From: Nectonema munidae | Taxonomy: Eukaryota > Nematomorpha > Nectonematoida > Nectonematidae | Direction: 5' to 3' | DNA: 64,000 nt | Assembly: GCA_030549495.1 (NCBI GenBank) | Contig: JAUIRK010000700.1 | Location: 1 to 64,000 of the forward strand | In this document: piece after piece, positions 10,916-24,900 of the stretch | How positions within the stretch are numbered: position 1 is the first letter of the stretch | How the letters are laid out: the number at the start of each line of letters is the position of its first letter | Position numbers and translations under genes: made by a program | The notes under the pieces: generated by a model | Seen by the model: the letters and a program-made list of their open reading frames with translations, nothing else | Told to the model about the DNA's origin: nothing | Database searches by the model: none

Positions 10916-12694
10916 TCACAAATTAGAATGGCAAAAAGAACAAATGGATAAGGTGTGTTTTTTGCACATAAATTTTTTACAATTTGAACACCTCCTTGTG
11001 CCTCGTGTTCTAGGTCTGCATTCTTGAATTGAACAGTATCCCCTGCCCGAACTACTTTCCGCCGTGTCAATTTGCGGAGAAAAACCATAGTAAAAAAGAA
11101 GGTTTTTGATGGGTCTTGAAATCTGACTTATGTTAGCCCTAGTTCTCATAGAATTATAACCTAAATTTTTTGATAAAATTTTTAAAAAAAATTTTCTCCC
11201 TCCATGGCGAATGGGCAACGCATCGTTAGGGCAGTTGTGCTTGTAGATAATCCATGTGTTGTAGGCAGCTATATCTAAATAATTAGAAAATGCGGCAACT
11301 GTCCATCGCCTACTTGTCTTATAACTAGTAAAATCTCTGGCCATTCGATTAAAACAATCCACCCCACTTTTGTATTTATTATAGGAAATTAGGCTTTCGG
11401 GTTTTCTTTTATTTGATGTGATAGTAACACTTCTACTATGCTGCGTAGATAAGACATAAACTGCTTTAAAATTCTTTCTAGCATGCTTTTCAGGTATATA
11501 AACACAAAGTGATGAAATATTGGAATATACAATTTTGCTCTCAGTTTCACTTAAATTTAACGTGCGTAAAAATTTAGGTTTTAAAATATACGGAACAAAT
11601 CTACGTATAGGATTTACTGTCCCACAAATTGTCAAATTTTTGGAAAGAGCCCACTCCGCTAAAGCATGAGATGTAAAAAATCTGTCAAGATAAATACCAC
11701 ACCCTGATGGGAGATTGCTACTTTCTACTAGACGCTTACAGATTTCTAGACTTGAAAAATATTCCCGATCAATTAATCCTGAAACATAAATTTCGGGTTT
11801 CATAACATAAAATGTGTTAGAATCATTAAGATGGTAGAACTTTAAGCCATAATGGCCCGGCTTTTTAGGGTCGTACACTTTTAGAGAACACCCGCCACGA
11901 AATTTCACTAATTGCTCGTCTATAGTTACAGCATCAAGTGGTGTCCAAAATTTATGGCATTTTTCAAAAAAGTTATTATGAATACGCCTAATGGCTGCTA
12001 GTTTGTCTGAAGGCTCTCTAGTGGCGGCATCGTCAAAGCGTATAAAAATTTTGATGAATTGGAACATCCTTCTGCCGAGTGCAGCACGTAAGAAAGGATC
12101 TCCATCATTGGAAAAAAGGGCTTTAGTCGCAATTCTTTGGTCTTTTGATTGTCCCAAAAAAATTAGACAACCAAAATAGGCAAGCAAATCGCTTATAACA
12201 AACTTTTCATGACACGCTTTCAAATCCAACCACTTAGGGGACTCTTTCCTAGAATCATAGAGTTTCTTATATCTCACATAAAGATTTATAGAAAAATAAA
12301 CTTACTTGTAATTATCATCTGCTTTTTTGTGAGTCATCTCGTATATATGAGAAACCAAAGGAGGGTCAAAAAACAAATCAAAAATTTTATCAATTTCCTT
12401 CAAGTTTTTTGCATCATCAGAAGGTCCATATGGACGTGAAGAGATATCTCTACAGTTTCTAGCTTGAGATCTACCTCTTGAAGATTGTTGAGGCTCCCAG
12501 AAGAACTGTGTTCCATCTGGAGCTTTAAGAGAAATATCTTCGGCGTCAAATACTTCTTCTAATTCCACTGCTTCTAGATTACTCTCACCTGTATAAATAT
12601 CAGATGCTTCAGAATCTGAAATTGATGAAAATGATTCATTTTCTTCAGAAGAACTTGTTGTCAGAGGTGATGATGATGATGATAAAAATTCCAT
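10916..12694 (-). CDS. piggyBac transposase, two exons, apparently intact
   Basis: It catalyses cut-and-paste transposition at TTAA. Exon 1 (12694-12306) encodes an acidic, serine-rich N terminus of about 129 residues. A 57-bp intron (12305-12249) starts GTAAGT and ends TTCTAG. Exon 2 (12248-10916) joins in frame, giving about 573 residues, normal for the family. Catalytic aspartates are visible in VTIDEQLVKF (about D240), GIYLDRFFTS (about D318) and KSGVDCFNRM (about D427). RRWTVAAFSNYLDIAAYN precedes a cysteine-rich C-terminal domain (CSNCKKFMCKKH, CSFC). The start was placed at the ATG at 12694; an open frame extends five codons further but without ATG. No stop or frameshift was seen, so it may still be functional. 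Confidence 0.88.
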
Positions 12695-12981
12695 GCGAAA
12701 TAAGAACAATAGAGAAAATTATTCAACAACAAATTGTTGGTAAAAGTTATGGATCAATGCATAGATAAGCTTTCATCAATAAATGATAAACATTGAATTC
12801 ATGCGAAGATTACGGTCAGAAAATATCACAGATGAAGAAAAACATCAATTAGAAGAATGTGCACAGAATGAAGATGGAAAAAAGATAAACAACTTGCATT
12901 TATTGGTTTCGATATTTTACGTAACCTGATAGGAAAGTAGAGAAAGAGAGAAAAAATATGGGATAACGTATTATAAAGAGA

Positions 12982-13240
<259 letters not shown>

Positions 13241-14108
13241 CATACAAACTAGCTAAGCTAGTATATATATAATACACTGACACACATATAACATACATAT
13301 TTTGAAACTATAAATTTGGAGCAAAAACTATTCTTTTGTTCAAGATTGAATTTTTATAAATTTTTCAAATAAAATTTTTAAATTTTGATTTTGATAGGAT
13401 ATAAAAGTAATGAAGAAGAATAGTTTATTAAAAATTCTATAAAAATGCTATTGTACATAACAAAACAAAAACAGAATGGATAGAAAAAGGTGCTGAAAGG
13501 TCATTGAACCATAAGAAATATTTATAAAAAAAAAGGGGAGAGGTGAACCCCCCCCCCCCCCCCCGTCAATAACCTACAATTTATAATAAAAATGTATCAA
13601 AAAAATTTCAAAAAAAAGTAAAGATACGCTTCTAGATGTTTCAGGAACAGTCAAGAAAATCAAGTGGAATAATGCAATGATTTGAATTTAATTTGAGTTA
13701 TAGAACAAGAGGAGGTCTTGAAAACCCCCTACCCCTCGTAAATAATAGAGTTGAAATATGTCATAATTCATCATTCAAATGTTAATAGTTTTGTAAATAG
13801 TATATTCTATATGAAAAAGCGTATGGGCTTTTTTCTCCATTACTGTGTCCTTCGTGTAACAGTAAAATCGTGTGTCCTGCGAAGGTATGATTTAAAAAAT
13901 TGTTTTTTAAAATGCTCTACATGTGTGAAAATCAAGATTCACTTACCCACTCCTTTGTTTAGGGGAATTCTTTGAGTATTGATATTGCAAGTTTTCTTGC
14001 ACAGATTATGAGTGTCTAAAATTTAGAAGAAAGTGATCATTAAAATATTTAAAAATCAATCAACAATTTTTTAAGTAATTTTTAGGTTTACTATTCCAAA
14101 AAAAATTT

Positions 14109-16128
14109 GAGGCAAGCATGAAATTAGGTGAAAATAACTAAATCAAGTACGCTGATTTCATTTCTGGTATTTGTTTTGGCTGATCTCATCAGGTTCCAGA
14201 GATATAACCCCAAACTCACATGAAAAGTTTACATATATTTTTTGCTATAAATTTGCTGGAGTATTTTTAATTAGTAAGCGTTATAAAGTAAGTAAAGTGA
14301 GAAAATATTTTTTTCATTTTAAATTTTGTATTTTTTATGATTTCAACTATTTTTTTATTTGAAAATGTATATAATGAATGGTATTTTGACATGATTTTAT
14401 AATGAACTATACAATAACTCCTTTACTGAAAGCAGCTTACTTTAGTTATTTTGGTTGTAGAATAGAAGACCAAGATAAACCTTGGGCTCCACACGTTTCT
14501 TGCAAATCATGTTACAACGCCCTGACTGCCTGGTTATGGTAGAAAGTCATCTTTCAATTTTGCCGTTCCAATGATCTTGAGAGTTTCGACAAGCCATGCT
14601 GATGATTGTTATTTCTGCCTCACTAAAATCAAAGGTTTCAAACATGCATCCAGAACAAAAATTGTGTACCCGAATCTTCGGTCAGCTATCAGACCTGTTT
14701 ATCATTCTGATGATTACCCAGTACCTGAACCACCCCAAAACAAGAACATATTCTTATCGGGGGAGAAGGCGAGTTCTGCAGAATCAAACTCTTCCAGAAT
14801 AAGCACTTCACCCTGTATCAATGAAGTAGACTTTGAACCAACAGTTCATACACCGAGTGAGCTAAAGGATCTCATACGCTACCTCTATTTCACGAAAGAA
14901 CAAGCTGAGTTGTTGGTTTCAAGGCTCAAATAACATAATTTGGTTGAAAAGGAGGTATTGTTGCAATGTTCCAGAATTATATAACTGCTTAGGCTTTCAA
15001 CATGAGCCATCAGAATGGAGACTCTTTATAGATTCCTCCAAAAAGAATCTAAAGGCTGTTTTACTCCATAACGGCAACAAATACACAAGTGTTTCGGTTG
15101 CTTACTCAACTCACCAGAAGGAGTCTTATTACAATATGAAGCTCCTTCTTGAAGCAGTTGGATACTCACAACATCAATGGAGCTTATGTGGCGATTTCAA
15201 AGTCATAGGCTTCCTAATGGGAATGCAAGCCGGATTCACCAAGTATTGCTGCTTTCTCTGTCTCTGGGACAGTAGAGCAGTTTCTGAACATTACAAAAAA
15301 AAGACTGGGGTGAGAGAACTTCATTTGAGCCAGGCCAACACCGTGTTAAGGCAACTCCACTGGTCAATATGAATAAGGCGCTTTTACCTCCTTTACACAT
15401 CAAGTTGGACTTGATGGAAAATTTTGTGTAACCCCTTGATAAAAGTAGTTCTGTTTTCCCACATTTAACTCACTTATTTCCAAATTTGAGTTCCGCGAAA
15501 TTGAAGGAGGGCTTTTTGTTAGCCTTCAAATTCGAGAAGTGATGAAGGACAATTGTTTTAGCGACCTTTTGGGGAAAAAAGAACCGAGAGCTTTAAATGC
15601 TTTTAAATCAGTGTGTAGCGGTTTTTTGGAAAATGTACGTGCTCCGGATTACAAAAACCGTATCAATGAATTGCTTGAAGCCTATGAGGATATGGGGTGT
15701 CGGATGTCATTGAAAATTCACTTTCTTCATTCTCACCTAGACTTTTTTCCTCCAAACCTAGGAGCAGTCAGTGATGAACATGGGGAAAGGTTTAATCAAG
15801 ACATTAGTAAGATGGAAAGTAGATATAAGGGAAGATGGAATCCAAGCATGATAGGAGATTTTGATGTTAACGCGTGATAATCCTGAAGCAAATTTGGAAA
15901 GATCAGCTAAAAAAAACATTTTTGATTTTTTCTCAATTTTTTCCGAAACTTATTTCAAATTTGTATTTTTTTAATAATTGAATAAATTTTATAGTTTTGA
16001 TATGTTAATTACTTCAATGAAAAAAATGTCGATTGTGAAATAATTAGATGTGCTGGATGAAAACGGATAACAAATTTGAAATCGCCATGGTCGAAATCGT
16101 ATAAAAAGTATATTTTCATGCTTGCCTC
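14109..16128 (+). mobile_element. Candidate element with short inverted repeats around an unclassified gene
   Basis: GAGGCAAGCATGAAATTA (14109-14126) is matched 17 of 18 by the reverse complement of 16111-16128. Both copies are preceded, outward, by an A-run then T-run, so the similarity extends further. The broken gene at 14426-15960 fills the interval and nothing else does, which suggests the gene and repeats form one 2.0-kb mobile unit. Target-site duplications could not be resolved in the AT-rich flanks. Confidence 0.5.
14426..15960 (+). pseudogene. Broken member of an unclassified, recurrent invertebrate protein family
   Basis: I recognise this from many invertebrate genomes as a repeated uncharacterised protein of roughly 600 residues, without a known function. 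The landmarks in order are YFSYFGCRIEDQDKPWAPHV with SCKSCY (zinc-ribbon-like), FAVPM and DDCYFCLTKIKGF, YPNLRSAIRPV, ELKDLIRYL, SEWRLFIDSSKKNLKAVLLH, CGDFKVIGFLMG, CCFLCLWDSRA, LLPPLHIKLDLMENFV, NAFKSVCSGFLENVR, LKIHFLHSHLDFFP and DEHGERFNQDIS, then RYKGRWNP. Frame changes or stops lie near 14540, 14932, 15355, 15420, 15540 and 15870. The paired cysteines and conserved acidic residues resemble a transposase-like fold, but that is inference. Inverted repeats flank it. Confidence 0.75.
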
Positions 16129-17654
16129 TGAAAAAAAATTTTTTTTGTAGTGTTATTTTCGTATTTCAGTTTACTTTTTGTAAAATATAAAAAATTATAT
16201 AATAAAAAAGTTGTAATCACTGAAAAATTACATAATAAAAAGTGAAATTAGTATTATAAAGCAAACTAGATAAGAGTCATAATTACAAAAAGAACTGAAT
16301 AATAATTAGAAATAAAACAAAAAATTATTTTAAAAAACTTACATTGTAAAAAATAAGAAAAAAAAGTACACTAAAAATAAGTAGACGCGCTTAAAGTGAA
16401 TAAGGGCGCATTTAAAGTTAAAATGGTATATCATACTATCTTAAAAATTGAAAACCTAAATACAATTTGTTTTAGTTAAAAACAACCTATTTAGTTTTTT
16501 TCATTTTAAATTATTACCATCTTAAACAAAATTTCTTTTTCTACCGATTTAACTTTTTGTAAATATATTTTTTTATTTTAAATTAATGTCTTATTAATTT
16601 ATTTTGATTTATAGTTTTTATTTGAAGGTATGTCTCGTAAAAATTTGGACCAAAATTTTTGGGTCAAATGAAAAACGTAATTGATATGATAAATCAAAGT
16701 GAAATAAATTGGTTCGATGTTTTAATTGATAAAAATGCATATTGATTCACATCAAACAAAATTGAGAGACCTGATAAAAGTCAACGACTCCTGGAAGATG
16801 ACATATGGGTCAGAGTTGGTGGACACACATTAGAAAACTAATATATGCATAAAATGCGATAAAAACTTACGCGTTGTATAATATTCAATTAAAGGATCAG
16901 TCAGAACAAAGTGCAGGCTCTAAAAACGTTAGGCATGTATAGTAACTATTAGAATCTATTCTCTCAAGCCTCTCCTTTCCAAAGGAAAAGTTGAGCAATT
17001 TGTAAAAGTCATGCTACGAATGTATGTCAATCAAATTGAACATTCGTAAATTGTCTGCCAACAGAGCTACGGTTGAAATCGAAGAATTTAATGAAGTTTC
17101 ATACGAAGAAGGGAGTCAATTCGGCCTTTAATCGATTTATTGGTATTAATATTTGTCCTGAAGCTAGATTGACTCGGGTCAGAATTGTCTTAAGGCCGAA
17201 TTGTCTTAAGGCAGTATTCTCTCTTAACCATATACGAAAAAGAAGCCACTCATTATTACAAATTGAAAATTTTATTATCGCACTTATCTAATCAGATTAC
17301 CAAGAAGATCTAACATGCTACTAAAATATATTTAGATTAGTGGCGGGTCAGCAAGAAAATTTACCCAATGTAAAATATTATATCAATGGTGCCGCCCTGT
17401 GTTGATGGAATTTTTGCCCCCCCCCCCTCCCACAATGTCAAATAACTCTTCTAAACGCTCAAATTGAGAATAATGGAAAATTGGAATAAAAAATGTTTCA
17501 AACGATTATTACATTACTATTTAGAATTTAATTAATTAATTTTTATTGCTGATAATTTAATACAAATAAATTCAGCACCCATGCGGACAGACCCTCCCGC
17601 ACCTCTTGGTACTCTGAGATATATAATAAGCTATTTGGTAGGATTGGTCTAAAA
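16129..17654. other. AT-rich stretch without genes
   Basis: The only structure is a small inverted repeat: CAATTCGGCCTTTAA near 17117 pairs with TTAAGGCCGAATTG near 17190, and GAATTGTCTTAAGGC is doubled at 17181-17213. An 11-base poly(C) run is at 17417-17427. Confidence 0.4.
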
Positions 17655-17967
17655 CAGGGATCGCCAAAGTTTTTTACCCATCGATCCCTTCAAAGAACAT
17701 TTGTCTTCACATCGACCCCCACCCCACATATAAATGTTTCATAAAAACATTAATCAATGTCCAACAATTAAGATAAAAAATACAAACCAAAAATGTTTCA
17801 TATATCCTATACTATGCAAATGTCCTAAGCTATGTTTTAAAAGAAAAAGGAGATTTATTACTACTATAAAGTAAAACACACAATTTGGTAAGTTTGTCTA
17901 TGTTATCGACCCCTAAAGATCTGTTATCCACCCCAGGTGTCGATATCGACCACCTCGCCGACCCCTG
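17655..17967. mobile_element. hAT-type MITE, 313 bp
   Basis: It starts CAGGGATCGCCAAAG and ends CTCGCCGACCCCTG, which are inverted relatives of each other. The flanks GTCTAAAA (17647-17654) and GTCTAATA (17968-17975) match at 7 of 8 positions, as an 8-bp hAT target duplication should. ATCGACCCC-type motifs recur inside. There is no coding capacity. Confidence 0.75.
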
Positions 17968-18329
17968 GTCTAATAATAACAAATGGTCCAAGCAAATTAT
18001 TCTAATAGAACTTAGTATGGCTTTTTATTTTTTTCCTGAAATTAATTGAAATAACAAAATTCTTCTAAAAACTTTTGAAAATCTTGAAGCTTTTAAAACA
18101 AACTAAAAATAACGCAAAATATTTCAATGATTTTAGCTACTTAAAAATAAAAAAATTCATTTAAAAAAATAAATTAAATAAATTATACATCACATTTTTT
18201 TTATTTGTTTCAAAAAATGAGATTTTAAAAATTTTTAAAAATATTTTTGAAAGAAAGTAAGTAATAAAAGAAATTATTTTCCAATCGAAATAGTTTAAAA
18301 ACATCGAAATAAAGGTAAAGATAACTTAT

Positions 18330-18458
18330 GGTGTTTTCATCGAGAAAGCACAATTGCGCCGCTTGTATCAAACTATAAGAAAGTAGCCTTGAAGGTGAAA
18401 CGAACCCAAGACCTTGAGTTATCCAAACCCAGTACCTAACCAACCTTACCCACGCCCC
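18330..18458 (-). repeat. tRNA-derived SINE (family shared with 56.0 kb)
   Basis: On the minus strand the head is AAGGTTGGTTAGGTACTGGG then GGATAACTCAAGGTCTTGGGTTCG. It is followed by a body containing GCGGCGCAATTGTGCTTTCT and GATGAAAACACC. The copy at 55994-56095 has the same head and body in the same order, which defines the family. Confidence 0.7.
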
Positions 18459-18889
18459 TCAAGTACATGGTATTATTTTTATTTTTTTTTAAAACTCAAA
18501 GAATTCGGAAAGCTTTGATAATATGAAACTAAATTTCTTATTTTATAATTCGTTTTTTCAAAAGTGAAATGCTTTATTATTTTTTCATTTTAAATTTTGC
18601 AATATTTAACTTGTTATTTATAATTTCAGTTTTTTTTATTACATTATTATTTTGTCTAAAAGATTTAACGAAACTATTTTTTCTCACCTTCTTTCATAAA
18701 TTTTATTTTTGAAAAATGTTTTTCTACTTTATTTCATAGACATGCGAAAAATCTATTTATAAAATCATATTTTTACAAAAAATTTTTGTAATTAAAAAAC
18801 TGTAAATAATAAAAAATTTCGAAAAAATGCCTACAAAATACGTTTCATTTCAAAAGTTAAAAAGTATACAATTTATAAGAGAGGCATAA

Positions 18890-18968
18890 GACCAATTTAG
18901 TCGGTTTTAAGCGAATGGGCATTGGACCAATTAGTATTAGACAAATTGCCGTTAAACCAATTGAAAGA
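18890..18968. repeat. Short degenerate array, about 15-bp period
   Basis: Four or five units built on ACCAATTNGNNNTTN follow one another (ACCAATTTAGTCGG, then GGACCAATTAGTATTAG, ACAAATTGCCGTTAA, ACCAATTGAAAG). A similar array of different sequence is at 61690-61800. Confidence 0.5.
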
Positions 18969-18989
18969 GAATATCGAATATTAGAAATA

Positions 18990-21900
18990 TTATGAGTAAT
19001 TGCAGAGGGATTTTTTTCTGAATATTGAAAATGCAAATAATTAGACAATTCTATTAACCGCAAAACATGCGGCATGAAAATTCGAGATATGTTTGAACAT
19101 TCATTTTAAGATTTTTTTAAATTGTCAATGAAATTTTTTTAGAGAATGTTACTCGTATTTTCACAAAAGATATTTCTTCTATTTTTCTTTCACAAACTAA
19201 AACTAAACCTTTTTGAAATTTACAGTGAAATGCTCAAAAATGAGGAGTTTGGATTGGGGGGGGGGAGGGGGTGGATTAATAAAATTTGTGTTTACCTCAT
19301 TTTAGATCGATATTCCCAAAGAAAAACCAAAGGAACTTTATTTTCAATGAAATTAAATATGAATTCGTCTAAATAAAATCGTCTGCTTTGTTCGGTCGTA
19401 AATGGGATGAGACAAAACTATATTAAATTTGTTTTATAAAAATAATATTTCTTTTTTTTTATATTTATATTCCACTTGAAAACTAAATTTAAGAATATAA
19501 TTTTTTTTTGGAAAAATATATATATTTTTTAAGTTTATTTAAAAAATTTCAAAAATTGTTTGTATTTTAAAATTAATAATTGTTGTAAATGAGGTATATG
19601 ATACTTACCTGATTCGTTTACTTTTAATCTATTTGGATTAGATATAAATCTTAAATCAAGTCTTTCTTTACCACTTGAGAAAATCGATTGTAATTACAAT
19701 CTTAATATACTATTTCTTAATATCCAATATCTAAAATCCAAATTTTCTGAACTTTAATTATTTGTCAACGAATTGCACTCACGTCTAAAACCCCAAGTTT
19801 CAGTTTTATGTTTACAAGAGATATGGTTAACTGAATTTGACAGTGGTTGTTTTTATCTATTGAAAAGGGAAACAAATTCATTGAAAAGTAGAAATGAATG
19901 TCAAGCTAAAAGATAAAAATATGTGAGGACTCACGCAAAGAATTGTTAGTGCTGCGAAAAAGTATATCTTCATTTTGAATCTTCAAATAATTTTCTCGTC
20001 CAATACCTAAAATTCATTCAAAGAGTTTACATAGGGCAAAAATCGTATACTTTAACTCACTTGTTCCCAAATCTTTCAGATCTCTTAGGGGCGCTGTAAA
20101 AATAATCTACGATACTAACTAGTATTATAAATAAAACTTTTTTTTCGATTCAAACGCACGCACATTTTGGGTAAAAATAATAAATTAAATGAAAGCAGTT
20201 TTTAAAATTTCCAATGTTTCTATTACAATAAATATTTCTAAAATTTCTAACTATGAATTAAATTCTCTAGAAAAACGGGAATTTCGTTAGATTAAATTTG
20301 GATGAAGAAGTTTAATGGAGATATAAAAAGATGTAACCATCAATTTTCGATATCAAAATCTAAAATTTGAAACTCCTTATTCAGAAATGCTAAATATTGA
20401 TTTATTCCTCTTTGGTAGAAAATGGTCATGGTGCATGTTGTAAAGTAAGAAATAAATATATTTGAAGAAAAGTAGGCTTTACTTTCAACGAAGATAAAGA
20501 AATGTGAAGGCTTATATACTATTGAAAACAGAGTGATTGTGGTTAGGGGGTTAGTTGTAAATTGCCAGTGAATTGTGAGCTTTTAAGCTATGTTGTGAGG
20601 CACCACTTTATCTACAACATTCCAATTATGTTGTGAGGCACTCTATTTAAAATAGTGTAGTAAATAAAATTATAAGTCTATGTATCAATGAAAGCTTATG
20701 TAGACTAATATGGGTGAAATTAATAGAATTTCTGCAATATCTAACATATCATAAAAAATTGGAAGATAAACACCAAATGTAAGGAACAATTATGAAATTT
20801 AGTGTTAATTATTTAGTCTTAAAAATTCTGTTCCTCAAAGGAAATAAAAAAAAATGCAGATAAATTTGATTTCCAATCTAATTAAACAGGGATTAGTAAA
20901 AATCGTCTACTTTACCTCAACTAAAATGCGTTAATCACTCATTAACTGACTCAATGACTTACTGACTAACTAATCCTTTCTAAAAAGGATGCACCAAAAA
21001 AATATTTCTATATATGTTTATTTTATTAGTTTATTTGCATATTTATGCTATATTCTTATTACACCTTGATTTGATTTCTGATTTCTGTTTGAAAATGATC
21101 TTTCATTCTTCTTCTCCTTCTACAGTCCTTTCAAATCATTTTGAATACCTTTTTTCAAAAATAAATTTTTGAATCGATTAATTTTACAAACAAATTTAGG
21201 TAACTTTATTTGTTTTATCCTTTATTTTAGGGCAACAAGCCTTTCCTGTAAAATGCTTCAGTGGCCAAACATCTGGACACTATAGAATACAAATCTTATA
21301 AAGGGTGGCGAAGCAAAAACCTGGGCTTCACTTTTTAGATGTGCACAAAGAAGCTTAAAATAATTAAAGAAATCTATATCTCATAAAATTATAAATTTTT
21401 CATATGTTAACACAGGATCCATTTTAATCAATTACTTTTATTATGCTTTCCAATCTTTGACATATTTGCTTTAACAATTGTTACGAGTTTTTGTTCAACT
21501 TTAAATACATTTTGACATGAACAAACTTAATTCATATTTTTTTGCATCTTAAAAATCAATTTTGATGCCTTTTATCTTTGAAAAAATAAAACTTATTTTT
21601 ATTCAACTTATTAACCTTCTTTAAGATAAAATGATTTGGTTTTTATTAACCTAAAAATTTTTGCATTCATTCATCTAAAAACTTCACAAAAAAATCCAAA
21701 TGGATTCAAAATTAGTAATTAATCTCTTTTTTAAGCTTGTATCAAAAAATAAACATTATCGACTTTATTGAATTTTACTTTTAAATTTATTTTTTTTCAC
21801 TGAAGCTCCCTTTTCTAGAATAATTCATGTATAAATTCATTTTTAGCAAAGTATTTCCACTTACATTCTTCTTCGTTTCGATCTCCCTCCATCTTAGCTC

Positions 21901-24900
21901 ATCCCTAGAATACGATATTAAGTTTAGCTTACCTTCTAAGAGATTAAAAAGAACAAAGTGGAAAATTTTGTTCCAGAAGCGTGAAAAAGAAAGAGATTAG
22001 TTATGTCTTTGCTTTAGCTTTATTGAATGAAAAATGCCCCCTCCCCTTGAAATTCCTTTTAGAAGTTTGTTATGCGCGGATTTAATACAAAATTATGCAA
22101 AAGTTGTCTTCTTTTATGCCTTCTTTTTCTTTTATCTTGGAAATTTTGACTTCAGGCAACTCAAAATTATTTTAATTTGAAATACGTTTCTTTCTTTCTT
22201 CCGAGGAAGCTACTCACTATGAATTTCAAATAAGATCTAAGGAAGACATTTAATAAGTGTAGATTATATAATTAAACTTAAAACAAACTAAAGTTACATA
22301 TGAAGTGATAGTGAATCTTTTTGATAAGTGTTTTAACTCAATTTTCAAAACATTGTTGTCTTAATATTTTCGTTCAATTCAATTTTTGTAATAAAATGTA
22401 TCATTTTTTAACTTCCCATTTAAATATGAGTGGCAATATTGTTAACTGTTATGATATTTAACACACATGGAAAGCTGTTAACCGAATCGTATTCACTTTT
22501 TGTTTTCGAAAAAAAATGCATTAAGCTAAAAGTGTTCATTAGTCAAAGATGATGATATGTCAAACAAAAAAATTATAGAGATAATGAATAGAAATTTTTT
22601 TACAAAATTTAATTTAAATTTACATAAACATTTATAAAAAAAATCATAAACTTTTAATATAGTACATATTATTTGACTTTCTAACGCGATTGATACGCTA
22701 CCAATCGAAGGGTCGATCGAAAGTGTAGTCTTGTTGGATCCTTTAAATTATTTACAAGTTACAACATTTTAGCTCCCAAAAATAGCATTTATATACCTTA
22801 TCAAACTCACATCAGTATGCATGAATGAAACTTTACGTTGAAAATCTTAACGTTTTGCAGTTAAGTAAAACTATTTATTTTGAAGCAGAATATTCAATAA
22901 CATTTTTGAAAAAAAATTTCTTTATATATAATTTTTTTATAGGTTACGATTAGAAGTGGATAGTTGTTTGGAGAAAAAAATTGTTTAGGTTGAGGAAAAA
23001 TTGGTGTGTGATCTCTGAACTTTGTTTGAGAGTTGGAAAAAATTGAATTCACTGAAGAAAATTGAGGAATAACGAGAATTGAAAAGGAGCTGTCTTCGCT
23101 ATGAAATTTGTTTTGAAAAGAAGCTTGAAAGCAACGTCATTTGGCAGTTGTTGTGTAGAATGAAATTTGTTCTAGAGAAGGGTGACCAACCCATCGCGCA
23201 TGCGCCACAATTGGTGCATGGTGTATTTAAGAATGGCGCATGGCATAAATCTGCCCTTCAAAATTAATTACTTTGTATTTAATCCCAAACTTCAATAAAT
23301 TATATTTTCAAATTAGAATTTTAATTTTGAAAAATTGCAATTTTGTAGTTGAGGATAAATCATAAAAAAAATTATAAATTTAATGTTAAAATTTATCTAT
23401 ATAAACTTTATATTTATTTTTAACTTTTTTTTATTTGTACAAAAATTCTTTATGCGTTTTAATTTAAGGTGACGTTATTCATCACACAAATGCAAAAATG
23501 AGATCTAATCAACATTCCTCATTTGAAAAAGCAATGTAAAAATGTATGCAACTTTACAATCTATTCAGAGTTTTTGCAAGAGTTCTAGACCGACACACTT
23601 AAATGAACGGCTACTTAAACAAATGTACACATATAAACACAAAAAATTTTGAAACTCAAAAAGACAATTTTAAATTTGAAAAAGATAATTTACAATTTAA
23701 AAAAACAATTTAGAACTTAAAATGCTATACATGCAATTATATTTTCTTTATATATTATTGAAATGCATTTTTCACTTGGATAATGTTGATAAAAGAAATG
23801 TTTTTTTAGTTATTTTTTTAGATATTTTTTTTTATTTATACGAAATAATTTTCGTTAAAACTTTATGTTGTAAATCTTGACGCTTTTCGTTAAAAGTAAA
23901 ACTATTTATTCTGAAGCAGTGATGCTTTTCTCAATAGAAAATTTCGCCACTGTGAATGTTTCGCTTGGCAAGTTAAATTAAATTCATGGATACAGACTCT
24001 TTTCTGAATTTGGGTGTACAATGTGTGCAAAGGTTCATCAAGAATGTGATAAATGGCTGAAAATTGTCGTTAAAAATATCATTGCCATCTTAAATACAAG
24101 ATATCTGGTCACTATGAATGGGAAGTTAACATGCAAATTTAAAATCTTTTAAATTATGGAAAAATTTAATTTTTTTTGATTGAAAATTCATTTTTTAAAA
24201 GTTCGATCAAGATTGTTACTTTTTTAATAAAAATTTAATTTGCAGATATATTCAGTATAATTCCTCACTTCAGCTAAAAGATCCAATATATCATTTTATC
24301 AAGAGTTTGAAGAAATTTTGGAAGATTGAAGAGATTCGATTCATTTGAGATCAAAAATGAGGTTTTAAACTCAATGAAGGATGAGACAATAGGATAGAAA
24401 TGAACATTTTAGCTCTGTATAATTCATTTGAGTACATTTCTTAATGAAATTTTGTTTGCTTTCTTTCTTCTTGACTTTATTGAGTTTGTGAGATCCAACT
24501 TTCAAAAACTTTTTGTAACAGTTCAAAAAAAGGATAATTAGAATATTTTCTTTCCTTCTTTATTGCAAAAATAAAAATCCATGAACAGTTGTGAATGGAT
24601 TCAATAGTAAGAATTGCAAAATACAGTGTTTTATCTTGAAACATTACAAATTTAGTATGGCAAGGTTGGCAGAAAAGAAAAAAAGTTTCTAGTTGGAATT
24701 ACTAATCACTATTCGTGTGTTTCTGAATTGTGCATTCTTAGAATATACAGGAAGAATGTATTTTACAACTAATAAGATGAGGGAAAGCAGAAAAATTTAA
24801 ATTATTTTTAAAAAACTTAAATTTTCGTCTAAATGTTTAAGATTAATAAAATTGATATATAATCATATATATTTTTTTTGTTCTTGAAATAACTTCTTAA

